Assembly: GCF_030269925.1 (NCBI RefSeq)
Contig: NC_085121.1
Location: 16,385,501 to 16,449,500 of the forward strand
Origin: Bombyx mori
Lineage: Eukaryota > Arthropoda > Insecta > Lepidoptera > Bombycidae
Length of the DNA stretch: 64,000 bases
Reading direction: 5' to 3'
Position 1 is the first letter of the stretch. Each line of letters begins with the position of its first letter. The position numbers and the translations under genes are program-made. The notes beneath the pieces were generated by a model. It made no database searches, was not told the origin of the DNA, and was given only the letters and a program-made list of their open reading frames with translations. Shown here piece by piece: positions 54,800 through 64,000 of this stretch.

Positions 54800-55018
54800 A
54801 TCTGCACGGGTCGATAATACCAATCTGCCTATTTCTGCCGTGAAGCAGTAATGCGTTTCGGTTTGAAGGGTGGGGCAGCCGTTGTAACTATACTGAGACC
54901 TTAGAACTCATATTTCAAGGTGGCTGGCAACATTTACGTTGTAGACATTCACGGGCTCAGGTAACCACTTAACACCAGGTGGGCCGTGACCTCGTCCACA
55001 CATCTAAGCATAAAAAAT
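54800..55018 (+). repeat. Bm1-type SINE, 3' part
   Basis: From about ATCTGCACGGGTCGATAATA to CATCTAAGCATAAAAAATAC; 5' side diverged. Confidence 0.88.
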
Positions 55019-55296
55019 ACTATTCATAAAATATTAGCTCAATCTCAGTAAAATACATTTTAAGGTCTAATTAATCAGTGTGAGCGGTCTTATCCCCAGA
55101 TTCCTATCTCCGAATACTGCCTCGAAATTAATGCGAGGTTGGTTTGAGGAGTAATTTTCCACTCAGTCCCTTAGCCAAAATGTGCACGAAAAATGAAGGT
55201 TTATGATTTAAATTTTTTTTTGTATCAAATACTCATAGTTCCTATAGAATTTGCCGAGTAGTTCATCAAATTCTAACGAACTTCAAAAAACAGTAA

Positions 55297-55715
55297 TCTA
55301 TATATTAATACGTGAAGCAAAAACTTTGTATCCCTTTTTACGAAAATTGCGCATACGGAGGAGTATGAAACTTTCCACACTTATAGAGTATATAGAGAAG
55401 AAGTGCACAATGCTAATTTTTTTTAAAAATAATGCATAAAAGATACATTAAATCAATAAAGAAAACATTACACACACTACATACCATGTATTTGACGCAC
55501 ACACGCATGCATACTATTTATTGTCAAACTTTTGTTCTTGACGTCTGTTGTCAAATTGAGAATAGATTAAATATTGTTTGCCTTTGTAAATATTTTTTTT
55601 AGTGTAGTCTTGGCGAAATTTGTGATTATAGAAGTATAAAATACAATCATAATAGTGTACAAACTTACAATTCCAATTAATTATAGTCGAATTTCGACTA
55701 CTGCGGGACCTCTAG
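55297..55715 (+). mobile_element. non-autonomous Helitron H1
   Basis: Complete plus-strand copy, TCTATATATTAATACG after A and CTAG before T, hairpin intact, 419 bp. Confidence 0.9.
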
Positions 55716-56394
55716 TACATTAAAAACTACCCCAAATCTCATTCGTATTACTAATTCGAAATTCAAATTCTAACTTGTTTGCTATTTTTCCAGTAATGCG
55801 TGCTGAAATTCGGCAATTTTATTTAATCAGTATATAATACAATGATAAAGGATAACTAACTGGATATTAGAACATTATTAAAAACAAAAGAAGTACGATT
55901 TCTAAGCTTTTTAAAAAACTTCCTATTTAAATTGTCATCCGTGTTGGCGTTATGAAATGTTTAAAATGAAAAATATAAATGAATATAATATAATATAAAT
56001 CAATAAATGAGTGATTGACTTGATTGTGATGAAGCATTTTTTATTCTGAAGATACCTAAATATAAAAAAAATATGGAAGATTAGAGAAAGTCTGAATTCA
56101 TTAAATCGTTACTTTTTTGGCAGCAAAATTGAAAACGACTCAATACCGAATTATGATCGCAACATGGAAAGCAGGTCCGCCTTAACAGTTGCCAGTTATG
56201 TAAGTTAAACAAGTAACGTTGTCTTGAAATAGCACGACCTCCATTGACTGCTTATAGAACCAATGGATATTTCTTTTAAACATAATATGATGCTTTCGCA
56301 TATCGCTGTGCTCATATTGTATTCGAGTCTGAAGTAGATAAGTTTTGTGCGCAGTTTTCACAATAGTTATTTGCGCAACAAAAGAGAAAAGTTG
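55716..56394. other. no feature recognised
   Basis: AT-rich spacer. Confidence 0.4.
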
Positions 56395-56395
56395 T

Positions 56396-56530
56396 TTTTT
56401 GTTTCTAGTGCTGATTTTGAGTACCGAGCAATCGAAGGACTCTATGATTGATTCACGAGCGTAGCGAGTGATTCAAAGTTAGCATCCTGAGCGTAGTGAG
56501 GTCACCCAAAATCAGCACTAGAAACAAAAA
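56396..56530. repeat. inverted repeat, 27 bp arms
   Basis: TTTTTGTTTCTAGTGCTGAT... (56396-56422) and its reverse complement (56504-56530) match at 26 of 27 positions. The 81-base loop carries GAGCGTAGCGAG and GAGCGTAGTGAG as a direct pair. Confidence 0.85.
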
Positions 56531-56811
56531 GAAGTCTCATGCAATGCACTAATGTAAGGAAAAATAAATCCTTTTTTCTTTTCTTTTGTGACCCATTTTA
56601 ATTTGGAATGCTTTTGAAGTTACAATAAAAGTAAGTAATAGTGAATCACTTCAATCTCTGATGTCATTCAAGAGCTTAATTGAATTTTGATAAAGTGAAA
56701 ACTATTAATTTATATATCGCATAATTTACGCAATCACTTGACCCAATTGAATAAAAGATGAATCATACAGTGTACACTTATGCCGACTGAATTAAGATGA
56801 GTGATTCATTC

Positions 56812-57062
56812 TTTTTTATTTTTTTATTGCTTAGATGGGTGGACGACCTCACAGCCCACCTGGTGTTAAATGGTTACTGGAGCCCATAGACATCTACAAC
56901 GTAAATGTGCCACCCACCTTGAGATAATTTCTAAGGTCTCAAGTATAGTTACAACGGCTGCCCCACCCTTCAAACCGAAACGCATCACTGCTTCACGGCA
57001 GAAATAGGCGGGGTGGTGGTACCCACCCGCTAGGACTCACAAGAGGTCCTACCACCAGTAAA
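56812..57062 (-). repeat. Bm1-type SINE, short form
   Basis: Complete minus-strand short form from TTTTTTATTGCTTAGATGG to GTCCTACCACCAGT. Confidence 0.92.
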
Positions 57063-58074
57063 ATTTTTAAAATTTAACCAGTAGAAAAATTTTTTTTAAA
57101 TAATACTTTATAATTTTGTATGTACGGCTCACCAGAAGTTAAATGGCTGCCAGAGCCTAGAATCTACACTACGTGTCCTGCACCGCCCCAAACAGGGCCC
57201 TGAAACTGCGATACTTTAAGAGAAATATTTTTTTTGTATGAAAACTAGCGACATCTTGTAGTGGATGCCCCTAAACTTACACGTTGTTAGAGTTAAGGCA
57301 TTTAATTATTGTACAGCTAAACACAGAAAATATAAAAATTATAAATCATACAAGTCTTTATTTGTTATAGTCAAATTGATTAAATTTTATCAATTTGTGG
57401 TTTCTGAAAATGTACAAAATCCTTCATTAAAAATAAAATATAGGATAGGTAATATGTTACTGCCATCTAAAGGAACAATGAGAGACTAAGCCATCTAGTG
57501 ACCGACGCCCGTAAACATTTTTGTTGAGTGCTTGAGTTGCTTATTTATAACTAATTTGTATGTGTATTATATATGGCCCCAAACGTATGGCAGCATCAAT
57601 TTAGAAGCAGTTTTCAAAGAAGAATTTAAGATACGGCCGAAAAATCCCAAACAACAATTTTCATATAAACAAGCTCCAAGAACAAATCTTCCGAAAGAGC
57701 ATTTAATGTTAAGGAAATAATAACAAGAAAACTTTGCGGCGAAAATCTCCACTTTCACTTGGCAATACACGCCATATAAAATTCTTCCCGCTAAAAGCGG
57801 ACTTCGTTAAAAGTTCGGTAAAGTACCCGCCGATGTTAATCCGTCTTGCAAGTTCTAACGGCTTACGTACCACGTTCGTATGAACAATTTTAATGAAATA
57901 AAATATTAGAGACATGTTAACGATTTTCAAGAAATAGTGATTGATAGTGGAGTGTAAGGATACATATTTTCAACGTTTTCAATACTTGACAAATTGGTGA
58001 GATATTGTCCTAATTATTATCTATATTTCTATTAAGTTATAATTACAATATATTGTGCTAACTACGGAATGCAA
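57063..58074. other. unassigned
   Basis: 57115-57200 faintly resembles a degraded SINE or LINE 3' end (GGCTCACCAGAAGTTAAATGG). Several 60-75 codon frames without motifs. Nothing firm. Confidence 0.35.
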
Positions 58075-58372
58075 TCTATATATTTTATTATATAAAAATG
58101 AATTGCTGTTCGTTAGTCTCGCTAAAACTCGAGAACGGCTGGACCGATTTGGCTAGTTTTGGTCTTGAATTATTTGTGGAAGTCCAGAGAACGTTTAAAA
58201 GGTGAATAAATATGAGAATGCTAGGAATTAAATAAAAATAACAATTTTGTTTTCCCTTTGATGTGTCCCCCGTCGGGCTGATTCCTTTTGTTTGTTTTAA
58301 GTTAATTTTATACATAAGTTTAGGTCTTTTATTTATCGATTGAGGCACTACGAAGTCTGTCGGGTTAGCTAG
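58075..58372 (+). mobile_element. Helitron H2 (Lep1-like)
   Basis: TCTATATATTTTATTATATA start after A; AAGTCTGTCGGGTTAGCTAG end before T. Full-length family member. Confidence 0.88.
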
Positions 58373-58960
58373 TATGAGATAAAAACGTGATATTAATCCT
58401 TAAAATTAGATTCATTTTATGCAAATATAGTTTAGACAGACTGATGAGTTGACGGAATAAAAAACAATAATTATCTCGAAGCAGGAGTAAGCTGGACAGT
58501 GATATTAACTTATACTACTCGCTAGTATTATACTGCTCGATCTGCGCGCATAGCATATAAACATTTAAACATACCGATACAACTTTCTCAATATTGGACA
58601 GAATTTGATTGTATTTTCCGGTTAGCTTCATATGAGGCAATGAACTGTTTTTACACGTACACACAAATGCTAAATTGCTAAACTGGATTGGTACACCGCG
58701 CGTAATTCGTTTCCAAATGATTCTTGTCCACCTGATGGTTGTCTGGAAGAGATCGCTCTTAGCGATAAGACCGCCAATTGTACTTTTTTGTGTTTAATGT
58801 ATCGCACTGTTTATTTGTTTTTTGGTGTACAGTAAAGAATACTCTCTATCTCTCTCTAAATTTTCTGCAAGCAGTTTTTAAGGGATAGCCACAATATGTA
58901 GAATATAAGATTGTTTTGTACTTGAAGACTTAAAGTTATACATGAGCTTTGAGCTTGGCA
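58373..58960. other. no feature recognised
   Basis: Spacer; a short (CT)-rich run near 58845. Confidence 0.4.
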
Positions 58961-58964
58961 TCGC

Positions 58965-59090
58965 TCGGTGGAGCAGGAGTTAAGTGTCTTGGGCATGACG
59001 TGGAAGGAGCTAGAACAGACTGCCCAAGACCGATGTAAATGGAAGGATTTGATTCGAGCCCTACACCCCAGCAGAGGGTAATAGGCAAGA
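58965..59090 (+). pseudogene. LINE C-terminal tail
   Basis: Frame GMTWKELEQTAQDRCKWKDL then IRALHPSRG and a stop. The AQDR.W motif close to the stop is typical for the last residues of RTE-like LINE ORFs. Followed directly by a minus-strand SINE. Confidence 0.6.
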
Positions 59091-59545
59091 TTTTTTTTTA
59101 TTGCTTAGATGAATGGACGAGCTCACAGCCCACCTGATGTTAAGTGGTTACTGGAGACCATAGACATCTACAACGTAAATGCGCCACCCACCTCGAGATA
59201 TAAGTTCTAAGGTCTCAGTATAGTTACAACGGCTAGCCCACCCTTCAAACCGACTACTACATGACTACTATACTGCATTACTACTTCACGGCAAAAATAG
59301 GTAGGGTGGTGGTACCTACCCGTACGAACTCACAAGAGGTCGTACCACCAGTAATTACGCATATTATAATTTTGCGGGTTTGATTTTTATTACACGATGT
59401 TATTCCTTCACCGTGGAACTCAATCGTGAACAATTGTCGAGTACGTATTTCATTAGAAAAATTTTTACCCGGCTGAGATTCGATCATCGGTGCATCGCCC
59501 CAACACGTATGCACCGGACGTGTTATCCTTTAGGCCACGACGACT
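59091..59545 (-). repeat. Bm1-type SINE, full length
   Basis: Minus strand, complete: tRNA-like head with GTCGTGGCCTAAAGGATAA (A box) and GATGATCGAATCTCAGC (B box region), middle and body blocks, tail complement TTTTTTTATTGC. A small rearrangement lies in the body near 59250-59285. Confidence 0.92.
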
Positions 59546-60050
59546 TTGCACATGATGATGATGAATGATGACGAGTTTCGAACAATAAAACTCGCACCGT
59601 CAGCCTGCCAACCAAACCAAAATGACCCGAGCGGCGAGTCCTTCGTCTGTCGTTATCCCGAAAAGTTCTTGATAGATATTAATAGCCGGAAAATCTTTTG
59701 ATAAGTCCGTGAAAATTGCTGAACTTTATCTTTTAATTGAATGAGAGCTGTTCTGAAGCTCTCACAACTTTGAAGTTCAAGTGGAAAATCACACACATCG
59801 GTAGGCAACGTACGTGTCCGTGTTAATAATGGAGCACACATGAGCAATCTTTCAATTTCGATTCCTTTTTAGATAGTTTAAACGGTTTTTCACAGGGTGA
59901 TGTTTTTGTTAGTGTTGTCAATTTTTAATTATTTATTTTATATTTAATTATTTATTGTATTGTACGTATGGATAAGTCGTAATTTAATTATATACTTTGA
60001 AATAAAATTACCTGTACCCGAAATTTTCTAATTTTTTTTCTAACTACTAT
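59546..60050. other. no feature recognised
   Basis: Spacer. Confidence 0.4.
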
Positions 60051-60296
60051 TACTGGTGGTAGGACCTCTTGTGTGTCCGCACGGGTAGGTACCACCACCC
60101 TGCCTATTTCTGCCATGAAGCAGTAATGCGTTTCGGTTTGAAGGGTGGGGCAGCCGTTGTAACTATACTGAGACCTTAGAACTTATATCTCAAGGTATGT
60201 GGCGCATTTACGTTGTAGATGTCTATGGGTTCCAGTAACCACTTAACACCAGGTGAGCTGTGAGCTCGTCCACACATCTAGGCAATAAAAAAAATA
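60050..60296 (+). repeat. Bm1-type SINE, short form
   Basis: ACTGGTGGTAGGACCTCTTG to ATCTAGGCAATAAAAAAA; close to the consensus of the other copies. Confidence 0.93.
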
Positions 60297-60333
60297 TACT
60301 AAAAGTAATATTATTAAACTATATATAATCTGT

Positions 60334-60605
60334 ATGCAGCGTCTCCTCAAGTACTTCGGACCCGTGGCCCGACAAAATCCTGACAGCTTGGAAAAACTAA
60401 TAGTTGTAGGTCACGTGGAAGGAAAGAGAATTCGAGGAAGATCGCCAACCAGGTGGACGGACATTATCAAGGAGGCCATAAACACCAGAGTCCGGGCGCC
60501 ATTAAGCAGGCCAAATGCAGGCAACATCGGAGGAAGCTGGTGCAAAAATTAGACCAAGGTGCTCACGACCTTCAGTAATAAGGAAGCGATGGAGAAGAAG
60601 AAGAA
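60334..60605 (+). pseudogene. LINE C-terminal fragment (RTE-like), family L3
   Basis: QRLLKYFGPVARQNPDSLEK, VEGKRIRGRSPTRWTDIIKE, then after a frameshift RRKLVQKLDQGAHDLQ and two stops, with a GAAGAA-rich tail. 5'-truncated. Confidence 0.78.
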
Positions 60606-60914
60606 CAGTAAAAATTTTATTATTTTATATAATATTCTATAATATTCATCAGTTTCAACAAACCATTGGAGTTCAGTTTCAACAAACTGGGTTACATAAG
60701 GTAAATTTGTACAAACAGCCTTTTCACGAATCAATTTCAATAAACCTAATTAATCCGAGGCACGTTTGAATGAAAAAGGGCTAATTACAACCTTTTTGTT
60801 AAATTAATATTATTGCTTTAGACTTGTTTTGTTCACGTGTTCATTTCGAAATTAATAATTTTGTTTTATGGATGTTTTAAGTAGAATTGTTTGTAATACG
60901 AATTATTATCATAT

Positions 60915-61310
60915 CAGCTATAAGTACTACCAGGAAAGGCTTGACCCTATACATACCCGATCCTGTGAACCGAATGGTAAGCAATCGACGTCGCTCTAAA
61001 CACGTCATTACGGATCCTCTCGATCCATTAACGGTGCTTTTAGGTACCACAAGCACCGGTCACCGTCCTCGTCGAACCCGTCGCTTGCGACGAAGGGCTC
61101 GGCGAGTAAATTAACCCATAGACATAGCCCACTGAGTTTCTCGTTGGATCTTTTCAGTGGGTCGCGTTTCCGATCCGGTGGTAGATTCTGCGAAGCACTG
61201 TTCTTGCTAAGGCCAGTGTTAGTAACACCTCCAGTTTGAGCCCGAGAGCTCACCTACACGCTAGGGTGACACTGATATAGCCTCTCAAGGCTATCAGCAT
61301 AGGTAGGAAA
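60915..61310 (+). mobile_element. Jockey-like LINE, second family, 3' end
   Basis: Coding part to 61114: YIPDPVNRMVSNRRRSKHVI, TDPLDPLTVLL, HRPRRTRRLRRRARRVN and stop. It aligns with the C-terminus of the long Jockey copies (HRRRPRHVLTDPSDPITF). The 3' UTR follows with a covarying hairpin and ends near TAGCCTCTCAAGGCTATCAG. Same family as the 12830-13012 fragment. Confidence 0.8.
61128..61161 (+). promoter_or_regulatory. covarying 3'-UTR hairpin
   Basis: CCCACTGA (61128-61135) pairs with TCAGTGGG (61154-61161). In the other Jockey copies the stem is CCCGCTGA with TCAGCGGG: a G-C pair has become A-T on both sides. Confidence 0.6.
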
Positions 61311-61567
61311 AAAATACCCTTAAAATAATCGGAGTGATAGGAAGGTGCGTCTTTTGGCTGGCATTCAATCGCTTGATTACCTCCCCTCTTCTTGTATTAA
61401 TATGTGAAGAGCTTGATTGCAGAACTCCGCTGGATGTAGACAGCTAGATGGTAGCTTTCGGGAGAACTATGTCTAGCAGCGGACGTTTGTGGGCGGAAAT
61501 ACGAAGAAGCTGCCTGCATATCACTTGCGATTTCGTGGGAAACATTACGACATTTCATTGCATCTTT

Positions 61568-61808
61568 AGTGGTGGTAGGACCTCTAGTGAGTCCGCAAGG
61601 GTAGGTACCACCACCCTACCTATTTCTGCCGTAAAGCAGTAATGCGTTTCGGTATGAAGGGTGGAGCAGCCGTTGTAACTATACTGAGACTTTAGAACTT
61701 ATATCTCAAGGTGGGTGGCGCACTTACGTTGTAGATGTCTATGGGCTTCAGTAACCACTTAACACCAGGTGGGCTGTAAGCTCGTCCAACCATCTAAGCA
61801 ATAAAAAA
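61568..61808 (+). repeat. Bm1-type SINE, short form
   Basis: GTGGTGGTAGGACCTCTAGTG to CATCTAAGCAATAAAAAAA, all blocks present. Confidence 0.93.
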
Positions 61809-62598
61809 AATCTGTTGAAAAAAATACGGTTCTTCTGCTTATTTGAAGATGGGCTTTTGTAGAACATCTAGTGCTAATGTGGTATTTATATCTTTAACTA
61901 GTCTGAATGTAGGTATGTCTTTAATAGTATCGTTTGTCGATTAACCCATGACCGTTTTGACGAAAATGATTGTTCTAATCTTCGAAACTTCATCCCGGGC
62001 CACAGTTGCTTAGCCTACTGATAGCATAATGTATTAAAATGATTTTATAAGTATCATAAATTTCTTAGGTCATAAACCCATTGGCTGGGATGGGATGGAC
62101 GTCGACCAAATTCATATAGGCTAGCGAAAGGTAATCAATTAAAAAGATAATTAAATCTAAAGATCTATTGTTTCCGAAATTACATTTATAATTAAAGTTT
62201 TGTACGTAGTCTCATATCTGTTATCAATTACAATTACACCTTTTTAGACTATTAACCTAAACAAAATTAGGTTAATTTTCTCCAAAATACCAACATCAAA
62301 CATATTTAATTAATCAACTTCCTTAAATAAATGACGGCCTGTATAGCGCCGGTCCCTTGACTCAGCTGCAATGTCCTCACCTTTGGAACGAATCGACCTC
62401 CATACATAGTGGATTCGAATTCAGTGATAATAATTACGCAAATTTAAAACAATTTTTAGCGATTTAGGTAGGCTTATATGGTGGGTTACATATTCTGCTA
62501 CTCTGGGGTGCTCTGAGGATTTCTTTCAAATGATTCGATCACGTCCTTTTAAGATCACTGGTTTAGAGTTCACTCTAAGTCTGGAACTACTGCATTCA
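61809..62598. other. no feature recognised
   Basis: AT-rich spacer. Confidence 0.4.
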
Positions 62599-62599
62599 T

Positions 62600-62640
62600 C
62601 AATCAATATAAAAACCAGAATCAATATAAAAACCAGAGGA
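62600..62640 (+). repeat. 18 bp tandem duplication
   Basis: ATCAATATAAAAACCAGA occurs twice in tandem, followed by a partial inverse copy ATATTGATTA at about 62646. Confidence 0.7.
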
Positions 62641-62879
62641 TTTTATATTGATTAAGATTTTTATCAAACCAAATTTTAAAAAATCAGGTGACGTCAAATA
62701 GGCAGTTGCCGTAGCCCCAGGTGTTGCTGATCTCGATGAGCGTTCGTGGTTACTCATTATTAAGTAAAGCATAAGCAAGTCAGCCTTTAGAGCCAAAAAA
62801 TACCATCCAAACTGCTTATTTGCATATAAAATTGAAAATATTAGAAAAATCTGATTTAAATAAATCATAATATCTGTCG

Positions 62880-63076
62880 AACCAACGACGCCAGGTGGGG
62901 GAGAAAAGTCCTCGAATGGAGGCCACGGATGGGTACCAGGAGCGTGGGGCGTCCTTCAACCAGGTGGTTCGTTGGATGCGGAAGGCGGAGGACTGCATTA
63001 TGTGGAAGGCATTGGAGAAGGTCTATGTCCAGCAGTGGGTAGCTAAAGGCTGATGATGAAGATGATGATGACAATA
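62880..63076 (+). pseudogene. RTE LINE C-terminus with (GAT)n tail
   Basis: Frame: RQVGEKSPRMEATDGYQERG, FNQVVRWMRKAEDCIMWKAL, EKVYVQQWVAKG and stop. The A.D...WK.L...YVQQW ending is characteristic of the RTE clade, as is the GATGATGAAGATGATGATG tail. Confidence 0.8.
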
Positions 63077-63449
63077 TCATAAATAAAATAAAATAAATAA
63101 AATTAAATATGCAATAATAAAATAAAAATAAAAGTTTAAATGTACTTACTGTGTCTGTATTTGCTACAGTATAGGTGTGAACGACAAAATGAATGAACGC
63201 CTGATCCGTCTCGCTCTAGCAATAAAGGTGGCTTTGAACAGATTTGAAACTTAATAAGAGATAAAGAATGATTGAAATTGGTTACGTTCGAGAGGATTTC
63301 GTGAAATTCGTGACGAATAATAGTATTTTGAACGAGGATTGAGTATTTTGAGTTGTGATCAAAGTTAATTTGATTTTTATTGTAATTTGATTTCTGTGTG
63401 ACGTTAATGATGCGTATGTTTAGGAAGAAAATAAAACTTTAGTGTTATA
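63077..63449. other. no feature recognised
   Basis: AT-rich spacer. Confidence 0.4.
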
Positions 63450-63692
63450 CTTTTTATTGCTTAGATGGGTAGACGAGCTCACAGCCCACCTGGTATTAAG
63501 TGGTTACTGAAGCCCATAGACATCTACAATGTAAATGCGCCACCCACTTTGAGACATCAGTTCTAAGGTCTCAGGTACAATTACAACGGCTGCCCCACCC
63601 TTCAAACCGAAACGCATTACTGCTTCACGGCAGAAATAAGCAGGGTGGTGGTACCTACCCGCGCGGACTCTCAAGAGGTCCTACCACCAGTG
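63450..63692 (-). repeat. Bm1-type SINE, short form
   Basis: Minus-strand complete short form, TTTTTATTGCTTAGATGGG to CCTACCACCAGTG. Confidence 0.93.
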
Positions 63693-64000
63693 AAGTAAGG
63701 TGGGGAAAAATAAAAAGAAATCAACGAAGATAAAATAATGACCTGAATTACGTGATGAGTTGCTCGATTTGCCGCCCCCTGGGTGTGCCGACCGTGTGCC
63801 GTGCAAGCTTTGCGACCCTGTATACAACTTGAGCTTTGCAACAGCATATTTATTTATTTGGGTAACCAACAGTACAATACAAACAGATATTATTTTAAAA
63901 AATAGCTAAAACAATAACCAAATATATTTCCACTATCAAAATCACATATAAGTAGAAAGTGATAAGAGAAATTTAGAAATTTAAGTTGCAAAAAAACAAA
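63693..64000. other. no feature recognised
   Basis: Window end; nothing supported. Confidence 0.4.

Overview
This 64 kb window is eukaryotic, AT-rich and packed with insect transposable elements. I could not support any complete host gene, tRNA/rRNA gene, CRISPR array or operon. The repeat spectrum points to a lepidopteran, most likely the silkworm Bombyx mori: about two dozen copies of a Bm1-type tRNA-derived SINE, Lep1-like non-autonomous Helitrons, Jockey, CR1/L2-like and RTE-like LINEs, and a mariner deletion derivative. The species call is inference from family recognition, not from a search.

Layout. 0-10 kb: SINE pieces on both strands, a 0.7 kb mariner relic with terminal inverted repeats (1824-2526), one Helitron (6272-6695) and a duplicated protein-coding-like fragment (7038-7235). 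10-18 kb: a dispersed repeat, RTE 3' fragments with 16-17 bp target-site duplications, and a Helitron (16170-17951) split by a 1,345 bp insertion flanked by an 8 bp duplication of hAT type. 18-24 kb: an old minus-strand LINE split by a nearly intact Jockey element (18701-22300) whose ORF2 (19169-22051) is fully open, then another Helitron and a broken reverse transcriptase split by a full-length SINE. 24-31 kb: mostly unassigned sequence, then a decayed transposase-like gene (28407-29404) between 36-40 bp inverted repeats (27765-29843) that interrupt the second copy of the duplicated fragment.

31.9-39.6 kb is the showpiece: a Helitron, split by a second Helitron of the same family, split by a Jockey element with a 13 bp target-site duplication, split in turn by a 5'-truncated CR1/L2-like LINE. 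Four layers can be read in order from their junctions. 39.7-64 kb: a Helitron containing a SINE, a third Jockey copy on the minus strand (41220-42357), long inverted repeats, two solo-LTR-like repeats, a second SINE family inside a LINE, and more Helitrons and LINE 3' ends.

How the parts relate. LINE reverse transcriptases supply the machinery that SINEs use; Helitrons here have no helicase and must depend on copies elsewhere. The two long Jockey copies are almost identical, so this family moved recently. The most interesting points are the four-level nest, a 3'-UTR hairpin of the Jockey elements with a compensatory base change in a diverged relative, the possible hAT-like insertion, the inverted-repeat element with the transposase-like relic, and the duplicated coding-like fragment.
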